DNA from: Phaeodactylibacter sp.
Lineage (GTDB): Bacteria > Bacteroidota > Bacteroidia > Chitinophagales > Saprospiraceae
Length of the DNA stretch: 64,000 bases
Assembly: GCF_022763345.1 (NCBI RefSeq)
Contig: NZ_JALEGS010000047.1
Span: 1-64,000, forward strand
Reading direction: 5' to 3'
The position numbers and the translations under genes were made by a program. Positions 53,266 to 62,428 of the stretch are shown in pieces. The notes under the pieces are model-generated. The model did not search any database and was not told where the DNA came from. It worked only from the letters and a program-made list of their open reading frames with translations. Position 1 is the first letter of the stretch; each line of letters starts with the position of its first letter.

Positions 53266-53779
53266 CCGCAGCTACTTTTTGGGATAAGAAATTGCGGATG
53301 CGCTCAGCATCTTCTCTTTTTAGGCCAGGAATGACCAGGTCGCTCTGACTCCCGCCGGCGGTAAAAACCGACAGGCTCGACAGCCCAAACTGCCGCTCAA
53401 TTACGCCCTGCTCTACCTCGCTGTGCTGAATCCGCGTGAAGGGTACTACCGTGACCGACCGGAACAGCAAGCCGCGGCGGTACATCAAATCGTGTTGCCT
53501 TACCGCATACCCTTTGATCCGGAAACCCAGATAACGCAGCACCGTGGTCAGCAATAGCAAAAACACCCACAGCCCGGCAATACTCCACCGTACCACCGGC
53601 GGAAAGCCTTCCACAAAAAAAGTGTAAGCCAGAAAAACCCCGAGTACCATAAGCCGAAACAACCAAAGCCCAATCAAGTCTACCCGTAGATAAGCCTTAT
53701 TGAGCCCCTGCCATTCCACATCTGCTACACTGGGCAGCTCCTCGATTGACAATTGTGCGTTTTGGAATAATGTATTCAT
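53252..53779 (-). CDS. YdbS-like membrane protein with bacterial PH domain
   Basis: The protein has 175 residues: two membrane helices (~38-57 and ~65-85) followed by one bPH2 domain (HDLMYRRGLLFRSVTVVPF, TRIQHSEVEQGVIERQFGL, SVFTAGGSQSDLVIPGL) and a polar tail. This is the standard YdbS layout. It is the first gene of the two-gene unit with the YdbT-like protein. Confidence 0.88.
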   Translation of the reverse strand: MNTLFQNAQLSIEELPSVADVEWQGLNKAYLRVDLIGLWLFRLMVLGVFLAYTFFVEGFPPVVRWSIAGLWVFLLLLTTVLRYLGFRIKGYAVRQHDLMYRRGLLFRSVTVVPFTRIQHSEVEQGVIERQFGLSSLSVFTAGGSQSDLVIPGLKREDAERIRNFLSQKVAADEEE

Positions 53780-54145
53780 GCTTCCAAAATAGGCACTCTG
53801 CGGTGATTTTCAAATATTCGGATTCATATCACCCCCTGTGCTACTGCTTAAACTGCCCCTTGCCCCTTTGCTTCTCCTGCGCTTCCTATACCACAAGCCT
53901 ATACTGATGCCCCTGCTCGCAATCCGTGAAAATCCGCGAAATCAGTCTAATCTGTGTTCCCCAAACTCCAAGTAACGCAATAGTACACTGAGGACGCTGA
54001 TCTGACTGATTACACTGATCTTGCAACCCGGTACCGCCACACATCCATGCCCCCGCTCAAAATCTGTGCAATCCGTCCAATCCGTGTTCCAGTCTACCTC
54101 CGCAATCTCTGCGTGCCCCCCGCGAACGCCGCGTAAAGACAACTC
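53780..54145. repeat. Intergenic region with dispersed AATCCGTG repeats
   Basis: Two copies of a repeat built from AATCCGTGAAAATC, AATCAGTCTAATCTGTG and AATCCGTCCAATCCGTG-type words lie at about 53917-53960 and 54055-54095; a third copy is at 44046-44085. A frame open through them on the minus strand is rich in the translated repeat and is not taken as a gene. Confidence 0.6.
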
Positions 54146-55336
54146 TCAAATCATCCGCCGTGCCCCCGCAATCTCCCGCTTCACAAAAGGCTTCAACCGC
54201 TCCACCGCCTGCAGCAGCAACACCTCCTCGCTAGGGAACGGTACCGGCTGATTACCAATCCGCTGCCGGGACTGCTTGCTTAACGCCCGCTTATCGCCCC
54301 GGAACGTCGCTGCGAAATGCTCAAACACGGCCTCCGCAAACATGGGCTCCGTATGAATCAGATTGTCCGTAGACCGGTCCACAAACTCCAGCCGGCCACT
54401 AACCCGCGCCGCCTTATTCTGGTAGTTTTCCAGAATCAGCGCCCGCACCGTCACCTCCCGGGGCTGCGTAATATCATTGCCCAGGGAATCCTTCGCCACA
54501 TTGCCATTGGCATCAAGTACATATTCCCAGCCATCTTCCACTACAGCCGTCTCTTCGTACTGCCGCTCGCGGACCAGCCCGGGGCTGACTTCAATGCGGT
54601 TGATGCGCATCACCACCTCGTAGTCGTAACGCAGCCCTTCTACCGGGCGCGTATGATAGACCTTCCACTGACTATTCATATCCTGAACGGCCATTGCAGT
54701 AAGTTCCCGCTCAAAAGCATTGGGGATCGCCATCGGTGCCTCTTGCCGCATGCGAACCAGAATATGGGTGGTGCCCAGGTAAAGGGCGTCCTCCTGCAAC
54801 TGCTCCACATCCCGGTAACGACTGAAGTACTGCCGAATTCTATCCAGCTCAGCGTACGCTCGGCGGGCCGCCAACCGGTCTTCTCCCTGCTGCGCATCCC
54901 GGAGCAGGCGCTTGGCCTCCGCATAGTGAAATTCAGCCGCCTTTTCCCGGCTTTCCATTTCCAACTCGTCTACTTTCACAAAACGGAAATTGGCCTTAAT
55001 GCCTTCTTTGGATACTAATGGCAATAGCGGGGCTACTGCCTCCTGACGTTTACGGATACTCAGGTAATGCTCGTGGATGCGCGCCCAGTTCTCCGGACGG
55101 TTCTGCCGCTTGAGGCGGTCCGCAGCTGACAGATCGCGCTGATTAGCTTTCTGAAAAGCTTCCTCCAGCGCCAGGACAAACTTGGTCTTCTTGTTCTTCT
55201 TGCCGGCCAGACGGCGGGCTGCCACCTCAATAGCCGCTTCGTAATTGCCCCGCTCCACCAGTTTCTCCGGTGACACACAGGAGCTCAGGCTTACGATAAG
55301 GATAACCATCAGGGAAAAGGAATATCGGGTACGCAT
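54146..55336 (-). CDS. Lipoprotein of unknown function
   Basis: The protein has 396 residues with lipobox VSLSSC. The N-terminal half is helical and TPR-like (PEKLVERGNYEAAIEVAAR, WARIHEHYLSIRKRQ, AAEFHYAEAKRLL), with a basic stretch AGKKNKKTKF. The C-terminal half is beta-rich (YDYEVVMRINRIEVSP, VTVRALILENYQNKAARVSG, LEFVDRSTDNLIHTEPM). Similar lipoproteins are found alone in Bacteroidota genomes without a known role. The residues VYH and the FEHFAATFRGDKRAL segment give no catalytic hint. Confidence 0.75.
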   Translation of the reverse strand: MRTRYSFSLMVILIVSLSSCVSPEKLVERGNYEAAIEVAARRLAGKKNKKTKFVLALEEAFQKANQRDLSAADRLKRQNRPENWARIHEHYLSIRKRQEAVAPLLPLVSKEGIKANFRFVKVDELEMESREKAAEFHYAEAKRLLRDAQQGEDRLAARRAYAELDRIRQYFSRYRDVEQLQEDALYLGTTHILVRMRQEAPMAIPNAFERELTAMAVQDMNSQWKVYHTRPVEGLRYDYEVVMRINRIEVSPGLVRERQYEETAVVEDGWEYVLDANGNVAKDSLGNDITQPREVTVRALILENYQNKAARVSGRLEFVDRSTDNLIHTEPMFAEAVFEHFAATFRGDKRALSKQSRQRIGNQPVPFPSEEVLLLQAVERLKPFVKREIAGARRMI

Positions 55337-55462
55337 AGTGTGTGGGTTTTTCTTATCCCCAAGGTATCACCCCTGCCTACCCGATGTTCCTAAATTGGCG
55401 TTAAGCCGCATTCAGATTCTGTTAAAAAACCTTAAACAGACAATATTGGCTCTTAAATTCTA

Positions 55463-56713
55463 TTAAGAACGCGCTTCCCACAGGCGCACAATCTCCACAA
55501 TCGTGCGCACGGCAGCCTCCATGTCTTGTACTGATGACCATTCCTCCTTAGAGTGGAAAGCATACTCACCAGCAAAAATATTTGGGCAGGGCAATCCCAT
55601 AAAGGACAAACGGGAACCATCCGTCCCGCCCCGGATGCTGCGCTTTTGAGGCTCCACGCCAGCCCGACGCATCGCTTCTTCGGCATAGTCCACAATCTCA
55701 GGGCGCTGTTGGATCATTTGCTTCATATTGCGGTACTGCTCCTTCACCACAAACTCCGCTTTGGAATGCGGGTACTGCTGCATCACCTGATCCAGATAGC
55801 CTTTCAGCTCTGCTTCGTGGGCAGCCAGCTTTTCATCCTCAAAATCGCGGATGATAAACTGTACTTTGGCTGATTCCGCGCCCCCGCTGAGGCTTACGGG
55901 GTGTACAAAACCTTCTTTGCCCTCTGTCGTCTCCGGAGATAACCGGTCCTTTGGCAGGGCAGCCACCAGGTCAGCTGCAATTTTCAGAGCACTCTCTAGC
56001 TTGCCTTTGGCGAAGCCCGGGTGGATGCTCACGCCTGTAATATTGATGGTAACGGCATCTGCGGAGAAGGTCTCATCCTCTAAGCTACCCAGGCGCTCCC
56101 CATCAACGGTATAGCCAAATTCGGCATTCAGCTTTTCCATATCCACGTGGTCTACCCCCCGTCCAATTTCCTCATCAGGGGTAAACAGGATGCGGACAGC
56201 GCCATGCTTTATCTCCGGGTTCTGGGTAAAGAAGTGCACGGCATCCATAATCTCCGCCACCCCGGCTTTGTTGTCTGCCCCCAGCAGGGTCGTCCCGCTT
56301 GCCGTGATGATATCGTGCCCAATTTTATGCTTCAGTTCCGGGTGGTCTTCCGGGTTGAGCTGCACCGTAGGGTCATCGGGCAGGGTCAGTATGCCCCCGT
56401 CGTAATTCTTATGCACAAGCGGCTTCACCCCTTCGCCGCTGCAATCGGGCGAAGTATCCACATGTGAGCAAAAACAGATCGTAGGCACCTGCTTGTCCGT
56501 ATTGGAAGGCAGGGTCGCGTAGACATACCCGTGCTCATCGAGGTGGGCGTCCGCTATCCCCATAGCTTTCAGTTCCTCTACCAGCAATCGGCTGAGATTT
56601 TTCTGCTTTTCAGTAGACGGGAAAGTGGTGGATGCCGGATCAGACTGTGTATCGATCTGTACGTACCGCAGGAAGCGGTCGAGCACCGTGTGGTTAATGG
56701 TCAGGCTCATCAT
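55463..56713 (-). CDS. pepT: Peptidase T (M20B tripeptidase)
   Basis: The protein has 416 residues from MMSLTINHTVLDRFL, or 415 from the second Met; the family is usually ~410. The frame upstream is open but encodes low-complexity repeat DNA. The zinc and catalytic motifs of the M20 family are all visible: SHVDTSPD (H84, D86), TTLLGADNKAGVAEI, FTPDEEIGRG, GVSIHPGFAKGK (dimerisation-domain region) and a late SIRGGTDGSRLSFMGLPCPN with the last zinc histidine in EYAFHSKEEW. It removes N-terminal residues from tripeptides in the cytoplasm. Confidence 0.94.
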   Translation of the reverse strand: MMSLTINHTVLDRFLRYVQIDTQSDPASTTFPSTEKQKNLSRLLVEELKAMGIADAHLDEHGYVYATLPSNTDKQVPTICFCSHVDTSPDCSGEGVKPLVHKNYDGGILTLPDDPTVQLNPEDHPELKHKIGHDIITASGTTLLGADNKAGVAEIMDAVHFFTQNPEIKHGAVRILFTPDEEIGRGVDHVDMEKLNAEFGYTVDGERLGSLEDETFSADAVTINITGVSIHPGFAKGKLESALKIAADLVAALPKDRLSPETTEGKEGFVHPVSLSGGAESAKVQFIIRDFEDEKLAAHEAELKGYLDQVMQQYPHSKAEFVVKEQYRNMKQMIQQRPEIVDYAEEAMRRAGVEPQKRSIRGGTDGSRLSFMGLPCPNIFAGEYAFHSKEEWSSVQDMEAAVRTIVEIVRLWEARS

Positions 56714-56786
56714 TTTTGCCGGCAATTTAGGGAATTTGGGGAGCAAGTCCACGCTAAGGGCAAAGAAAAAGGGGTGGCGGGGGTGG

Positions 56787-56879
56787 TTCACGCTAAGGGC
56801 GCAAAAACAGTGTTGACGAAAGCCCTTTGTGTAAAACCTTCGCAACCTCTGCGCGAAACCTTTGTGCCCTTTGCGTGAA
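56787..56879. repeat. Inverted copies of a dispersed intergenic repeat
   Basis: TTCACGCTAAGGGCGCAAA (56787-56805) and TTTGTGCCCTTTGCGTGAA (56861-56879) match as inverted repeats at 17 of 19 positions. Related words (CTTTGTGTAAAACCTT, CCTCTGCGCGAAACC) fill the space between and after. This CTTTGCG(T)GAAACC-type repeat is widespread in Bacteroidota genomes. It lies between peptidase T and the M48 protease genes. Confidence 0.6.
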
Positions 56880-56910
56880 ACCTTTACGTAAAAACTTCCG
56901 CGTGAACGCC

Positions 56911-57729
56911 CTAGGGCAAACTATTCTGGAAAGCCATCCAAGCCTGCGCATCAGAGTCAAAAGCCGTATCGCACATGCGCTCTTCCGCCTCCATATTGAT
57001 GGCCTCTACGCGGTTGTCCGGATTAGGGTGGGTACTCAGGAACTGCGGAGGATTCGCACTGCCCTGATCGATCAGCTTCTGGAAAAAGCTCGCCGCACCA
57101 TTCGCAGCATACTCCGTTTCGCACAGATAAATGACGGAAAATTGGTCCGCCTGCGACTCATCATCTCGGCTAAATTTCAATCCCAGGAGACTACCCAAAA
57201 CATTAGTCAGTAGTTCCTGATCCTGCCCAAGCAGAAGGCTCAGCAAGGTTGCCACACCATACTGCTGGGTAAGCTGTTGGGTAGAATGGCGCAAATCAGC
57301 GTGAGCCATTTCGTGCCCCATTACACCCACGAAATCATCTTTTTCCTCCAGAAATTTAATAAGCCCCGTATACACAAAAATGTACCCCCCAGGTGCAGCA
57401 AAAGCATTCAGCGTTTCCGGGTCATCAATGATATAAACTTCCCAGGCAAATTCCTGTGCATACTTCACCTCCCCGCTAGCCAGAATGTCATCCACAATAT
57501 CTTGTAAAAAAGCATAAGCCTGAGGGTACTGCCCCTGATCCAGAATAGGATATTCCTGGGGATTCGCCAGGATTTCATCCCGCAACTGCATACCCAGCAT
57601 TTTGTCGTCCTCAATTGAGAACAAATTGATACCACCTCCACGGTCATCATCGCCGCCACAGCCGGTGAAACCCACCGCACTAAGGAGCAATACAAAAGCA
57701 AGCAGGGTCATCTGAATGCGCTTCATCAT
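56911..57729 (-). CDS. M48 family metalloprotease, lipoprotein
   Basis: The protein has 272 residues from MMKRIQMTLLAFVLLL with lipobox GFTGC. The zinc motif is HEMAH (GVMGHEMAHADLRHS, near residue 140), with the third ligand in DESQADQFSV. The helix around GGYIFVYTGLI is typical of M48 periplasmic proteases of the BepA/LoiP class. LSTHPNPDNRVEAI near the end is the usual family finish. It should degrade or refold faulty envelope proteins. It is on the same strand as peptidase T, 197 bases away. Confidence 0.92.
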   Translation of the reverse strand: MMKRIQMTLLAFVLLLSAVGFTGCGGDDDRGGGINLFSIEDDKMLGMQLRDEILANPQEYPILDQGQYPQAYAFLQDIVDDILASGEVKYAQEFAWEVYIIDDPETLNAFAAPGGYIFVYTGLIKFLEEKDDFVGVMGHEMAHADLRHSTQQLTQQYGVATLLSLLLGQDQELLTNVLGSLLGLKFSRDDESQADQFSVIYLCETEYAANGAASFFQKLIDQGSANPPQFLSTHPNPDNRVEAINMEAEERMCDTAFDSDAQAWMAFQNSLP

Positions 57730-58304
57730 TTTATTTTTTAGTTTAGTTGTTCTGACGCCAAAAACCGCGGCAGTCACATTTTAGGAACGGCAGGGACAGC
57801 GGTGAAAGTTCATAAGCGGCCCCAAAGTTTTCTTAATTTGGTGCAAAACAGGGAGGCCGGGTACTGCTCTGCCGGGGTTCAGGTTGGTCTCAGTCAAGGC
57901 CCAGCCAAGGTTAAGGTTTCCAACTTCCCTAACTTGTCCGTATGGACGGGCCAGTCCAGACGGACAGGTCCATACGGATGTATATTGGCGCTTAAGTTAC
58001 ATCGGACGGAGAAGCACCAGGCTCCATCACCCTATGAAACGGCCGCTTTGCGACCGCCTCCCGGCGAACCAGCGACCGGCACTGCTTGATCCTTCAACCT
58101 TTATCCTTAACTTCCCAAAGCGACCTCGCAGAGTATCGCACTTTTCCTTAGTTGTAAAATACCCACCCGCAAGTTAGGGCATACGACCAAGCTAAGCCTA
58201 TGCTTATAGTATACCCTAACTGCTCATCCTGCATCCGACCAGGACCACCATAAAACCCAGGACTGCTACCGACAGCAACCCTCGCCTGTTTTACCCACCC
58301 TCAA
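57730..58304. repeat. Gene-free region with hairpin repeats
   Basis: TCCGTATGGAC (57937-57947) pairs perfectly with GTCCATACGGA (57968-57978). GGCCGCTTTGCGACCGCC (from 58041) recurs at 59851. CGACCTCGCAGAGTATCGCA (58121-58140) is a REP-like palindrome relative. TTAGGGCATAC (58174-58184) pairs with GTATACCCTAA (58209-58219). Parts of this block occur again beyond the next gene, at 59.85-60.15 kb. No gene is seen. Confidence 0.55.
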
Positions 58305-59642
58305 CTACGGTTGAAGGTATACCTGATAAGCCGCCTTTCCATGCCTTGTTTCGACCGTAAGCATGTAATTTCCTTCTACCAGGCCAGCTAAGGGCATTTC
58401 CGTAGCTTGAAGTGGACCATTTACCAACTTACCATCCAGGCTATGCAGCATCAGCGTAGGGGTCTCTTCCCAGGGCCCTTGTACGTACAATACAGCCGAA
58501 GCAGGATTAGGGAAAACCCGGATCGCTGCCTTGAACGCCTCATCCACAGATACCACCAGATCACTACCGTCGCAGTCTTCATCTATACCATTATTAGGGA
58601 TTTCTTCCGCCCCAGGGTAGATATCCGGATTACTGTCATCGCAATCCTCCCCATCAAAGAAGCCGTCATTGTCTGCATCTATAAAAACGACAGACAGACT
58701 GGCAATTTTTGCACCGATATTGCCGATAACCTTTACCGTGTCGTTGTGCAATACCATGTCAAAAACCTGAGAAGGGATATCGCTGTTCCCTTCTGCCTCG
58801 AAATAGTATTCTTCCTGATCACTGTCAAAATAGCGGATACCATCGTTAACGTCACCAAGCCAAAGCTCACCATCCGGGGTGTAGAGAATGCCCTGATAAC
58901 TACGCTCCCCGTACACATTACCCATATCCTGCAGGTTGCCGGAGCTGTCATCATACCTTAACACACCTGCGTTGGTAGCAAACCAGATGTCCTGATTGTG
59001 GTCAACGAAAATATCCGCAACCCGAAGGTTCCAGCCACCAACTAGATCGTACAAATCCAGGACCTGCCAGTTCGTCCCATTGTTAAAAAAGTAAACGAAA
59101 CCAGAGGTAGACAGGATAACGCGCCCGTCAGACTGCACAGCCAGTGGGTTACGGAGCACATCAGACTGAAATGGGGCATTATCCGGATTGTAAACCGTAT
59201 AATCCTCACCGGATTTCCGGATCAGGCCATAATCAGGCGCAATGATCCAAAGCTCATTGCCATGGGCTTCAATGGTCCGCAGCTCGTTATAAGGCAAGCC
59301 GCTGTTCTCAGCCGTGTGGTGTATCACCACCCCGTTATTGACCTCAAACAGCCCTCTGTCGGTAGCTACCCAGGTCACACTGTCGCTATCAACGGCCACG
59401 CCAAAGGCCTCCGTATCCGCCTCTGGGTCAAGCTCAAAGGACTGCCATTCGTTTCCGGTTTTCACAAATAATTCACCCAGCGCTGAACACACGTACAAAC
59501 TTCCGCCTTCATCCACTTCCAGATCCCACAAAAACGGCCAGGTAGGGCTATCGGGTGGAAATTCAGATTCCGTCTCCAAAGTTTGGGCACTTAAGCCGGT
59601 TACAAAGAGCATCGCGAAGAGCGCAAATAGTAGAGATTTCAT
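58305..59642 (-). CDS. Secreted propeller protein with MopE-type metal-binding motif and T9SS signal
   Basis: The protein has 445 residues with a signal peptide ending GLSAQ. Residues ~30-310 contain propeller-like strands as in two-component-regulator propellers (VTWVATDRGLFEVNNG, ELWIIAPDYGLIRKSG, DIWFATNAGVLRYDDSSG, ELWLGDVNDGIRYFD). A MopE/Cu-binding-type motif follows (DADNDGFFDGEDCDDSNP, YPGAEEIPNNGIDEDCDG), which binds metal, often calcium. The last ~75 residues are a T9SS type A sorting domain (VFPNPASAVLYVQG). It is flanked on both sides by copies of the same intergenic repeats. Confidence 0.87.
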   Translation of the reverse strand: MKSLLFALFAMLFVTGLSAQTLETESEFPPDSPTWPFLWDLEVDEGGSLYVCSALGELFVKTGNEWQSFELDPEADTEAFGVAVDSDSVTWVATDRGLFEVNNGVVIHHTAENSGLPYNELRTIEAHGNELWIIAPDYGLIRKSGEDYTVYNPDNAPFQSDVLRNPLAVQSDGRVILSTSGFVYFFNNGTNWQVLDLYDLVGGWNLRVADIFVDHNQDIWFATNAGVLRYDDSSGNLQDMGNVYGERSYQGILYTPDGELWLGDVNDGIRYFDSDQEEYYFEAEGNSDIPSQVFDMVLHNDTVKVIGNIGAKIASLSVVFIDADNDGFFDGEDCDDSNPDIYPGAEEIPNNGIDEDCDGSDLVVSVDEAFKAAIRVFPNPASAVLYVQGPWEETPTLMLHSLDGKLVNGPLQATEMPLAGLVEGNYMLTVETRHGKAAYQVYLQP

Positions 59643-60235
59643 ATCAATACATTTTTTAGTTAGAGAAAAGCTTCACAAAAATAGTAAATCTGATAGATAT
59701 AGTACCATTGAAAAAACTGTTCCCTCTTTCAAAAACCGGGCAGATTTTATCTTTCTCGACACTTTGAAAACCCAGCCACACCGACCGGTAACGCTCGTGT
59801 CCCAGGAATGTACCCGGAAAGGTTAAGGTTAAGCACCCAGCCAGTGCAACGACCGCTTTGCAACCGCTTCCCGGCAGACCACCCGAGCGGCACCGCTCAT
59901 CCCTTTTGCAAATCTAAAGGTATGGGTACATTTCTCTCCATCCGCAAGCTAGAGCACACACCCTGTGGAAGCCTACGCTCAAAGTATACCCCAGCAGCCC
60001 AGGGCACATCGACCTCGTAGAGCGTCGAATATAAGTCAACCCAATCTATTACAGCTTTCCGACCTCGTAGAGCGTCGCACATTACCTACACGCAAATTAG
60101 GGCATACTTCCGAGGCGAGCCTACGCTTAAAGTATACCCTGACGGCACTACGCTCAACCCCAAATCAAAGCAGCCCAAGCCACGCCATACGCGCAGCCCG
60201 GGCTACTCTCTTTACAACAGTCTAAAACGTATCGT
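59643..60235. repeat. Gene-free region with promoter element and composite repeats
   Basis: TATTTTTG on the minus strand (59676-59683) is a -7 match for the propeller gene. Copies of the block also found at 58.04-58.22 kb follow: GACCGCTTTGCAACCGC (59851), an AAGTATACCCC arm (59942-59994), CGACCTCGTAGAGCGTCG (60010-60027 and 60060-60077), and TTAGGGCATACTT/AAGTATACCCT (60097-60140). No gene is seen. Confidence 0.55.
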
Positions 60236-62428
60236 TTACCGGACAAACATCAGCTCCCGGTACTTGATCAGCGGCCACTCGCGGTCATCCACCAGGTACT
60301 CCAGGCGGTCAGCATAAGTGCGGATCTCTTCCATAAGAGGCTTGATCTTGTAGCAGTACGCCTTAGCCATCTCGTTGGCATCCTCCAGCTCGTTGGCATC
60401 GCGTCGGGCATTGGTCATTTCATTGACCTTCTGCTTAATGAGGCTTATGTTCTCCGCAATCAGCTTGATGATATCCAGCTGTGCCTTATACTCGTTTTCG
60501 CTCAGCCCAAGCTCCTTCATCTTCAACGCGCCGTCGGCCAGCTGCCCCTGGTAGGCAATCGCGGCAGGCAGGATATGGTTGATCACCATCTCGCCCATGG
60601 TGCGGGCCTCAATCTGCAGCTTGATGATGTAGTTCTCATTCATCACCTCGTAGTGGGCGTGTAGCTCCTTCTCTGTGAAGACCTTACTGGACGTGAACAA
60701 CTCAATCGCCTCCTTAGACCGGTAGGCATTCAGCGCATCCGGTGTATTAGGCGTATTCGCCAGCCCACGCTTTTCGGCTTCCTTCTCCCAGGCTTCGCTG
60801 TAACCGTCGCCTTCGAAGCGGACCGCTTTGGACTCCTTAATGTATCGGCGCAAAATGGTCAGAATGGCTGCATTACGATCCTGCCCTTTTTCCATAAGCT
60901 CCTTCAGCTCGGTATTGAACAACTCCAGCTGATGGCCCACGATGGTATTCATCACGGTCATCGGTGCCGCGCAGTTCATCGTAGAGCCCACCATACGAAT
61001 CTCAAACTTATTGCCGGTGAAGGCAAACGGAGAGGTCCGGTTTCGGTCGGTATTGTCCAGCTCAAGGTTAGGAATTTTATTCAGCAGGTCGATTACTTCC
61101 TTCACGCCAGCCTCATCCAGAGTCGCCCCATTCTCAATGCTGTCGAGGACCTTGGTAAGGGTCTCGCCGATAAAGACGGAAATAATGGCAGGCGGCGCTT
61201 CATTCGCACCCAAACGGTGATCATTGGAAGCCGAAGCGACACTGGCCCGCAGGATATCCGCATGCTTGTAAACAGCCTGAATGGTATTCACAAAAAACGT
61301 CAGGAAGCGAAGGTTGCTGCCCGGCTTCTTACCTGGCGACAGTAGGTTGCTGCCCGTATTCGTTGACATCGACCAGTTGTTGTGCTTGCCTGAGCCATTC
61401 ACACCTGCGAATGGCTTCTCATGCAGTAGCACCCGAAGCTTGTGGCGGCGTGCAACGCGGTCCATCAGGTCCATCAGCAGCTGATTGTGGTCGACAGCGA
61501 GGTTGACTTCCTCGAACATCGGGGCCAGCTCGTATTGGCCCGGACCTACCTCATTGTGGCGCGTACGTACCGGAATACCCAACTTATGGCACTCCGTTTC
61601 CAAGTCGCGCATATAGGCGTATACCCGCTCCGGAATCGAACCAAAGTAGTGATCATCCAACTGCTGCCCCTTAGGCGAATGCTTGCCCAGGAGCGTGCGG
61701 CCTGTAAGCAGCAGGTCAGGACGGGCATTGAACAAGGCTTCGTCTACCAGGAAGTACTCCTGCTCCCAGCCGAGGGTCACCCATACTTTGGAGACCTGCT
61801 CGTCAAACAGCTGGCAAACAGGGATGGCCGCCTGCTCCAGATAAGACTGCGACTTCAGCAACGGCAGCTTGTAGTCGAGGGAGTCTCCCCCATAGGTAAC
61901 AAAGATAGTGGGAATGCAAAGCGTCTTGCCCTCCCCTACTTCCAGGATAAAGGCTGGTGAAGAAGGGTCCCAGGCGGTATAGCCTCGGGCTTCGAAGGTG
62001 GAACGCAGTCCGCCTCCAGGGAAAGACGACCCATCGGGCTCCTGCTGAACGAGGGTATCGCCGGTGAATTCTTCCACTACCTCTCCATCCGGGCGCAAGG
62101 TGAAGAAAGAATCGTGCTTCTCAGCCGTACGTCCAGTCAGCGGCTGAAACCAGTGCGTGTAATGGGTAGCGCCGTGGTCCATCGCCCAGCGCTTCATAGC
62201 ATCGGCAACGACATCGGCATCTTCACGCGACAGCTTAGCGCCTGATTCAATGGCCAGCTTCACATTGCTGAAGGCCTCTTCGGTCATGTATTCCTTCATT
62301 GCTTTGTCGTTGAAGACATTACAGCCAAAGAAGTTTGAAATCTTGGGGTCGGGTACGTCTACGTACTCCAACTCAAACCCGGAGCGATTAAGGATAGTAT
62401 CCAGGGCTTGGAATCTGGAAAGGCTCAT
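60236..62428 (-). CDS. glnN: Type III glutamine synthetase
   Basis: The protein has 730 residues from MSLSRFQALDTILNRSGF; 21 upstream codons are open but not conserved in style. Length, the N-terminal HYTHWFQPLTGRTAEKHDSF motif and the C-terminal helical extension identify the GSIII (GlnN) class found in Bacteroidota and cyanobacteria. Catalytic-core motifs include GWEQEYFLVD, RTRHNEVGPGQYELAP, HEKPFAGVNGSGKHNNWSM and NRTSPFAFTGNKFEIRM. It makes glutamine from glutamate and ammonia with ATP. A second, unrelated-type glutamine synthetase gene lies upstream on the same strand. Confidence 0.97.
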   Translation of the reverse strand: MSLSRFQALDTILNRSGFELEYVDVPDPKISNFFGCNVFNDKAMKEYMTEEAFSNVKLAIESGAKLSREDADVVADAMKRWAMDHGATHYTHWFQPLTGRTAEKHDSFFTLRPDGEVVEEFTGDTLVQQEPDGSSFPGGGLRSTFEARGYTAWDPSSPAFILEVGEGKTLCIPTIFVTYGGDSLDYKLPLLKSQSYLEQAAIPVCQLFDEQVSKVWVTLGWEQEYFLVDEALFNARPDLLLTGRTLLGKHSPKGQQLDDHYFGSIPERVYAYMRDLETECHKLGIPVRTRHNEVGPGQYELAPMFEEVNLAVDHNQLLMDLMDRVARRHKLRVLLHEKPFAGVNGSGKHNNWSMSTNTGSNLLSPGKKPGSNLRFLTFFVNTIQAVYKHADILRASVASASNDHRLGANEAPPAIISVFIGETLTKVLDSIENGATLDEAGVKEVIDLLNKIPNLELDNTDRNRTSPFAFTGNKFEIRMVGSTMNCAAPMTVMNTIVGHQLELFNTELKELMEKGQDRNAAILTILRRYIKESKAVRFEGDGYSEAWEKEAEKRGLANTPNTPDALNAYRSKEAIELFTSSKVFTEKELHAHYEVMNENYIIKLQIEARTMGEMVINHILPAAIAYQGQLADGALKMKELGLSENEYKAQLDIIKLIAENISLIKQKVNEMTNARRDANELEDANEMAKAYCYKIKPLMEEIRTYADRLEYLVDDREWPLIKYRELMFVR

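Noticed and set aside
53942..54142. 66-codon minus-strand frame with repeated W-T-D-x-T words
   Set aside because: It is a translation of the dispersed AATCCGTG repeat, not a conserved protein.
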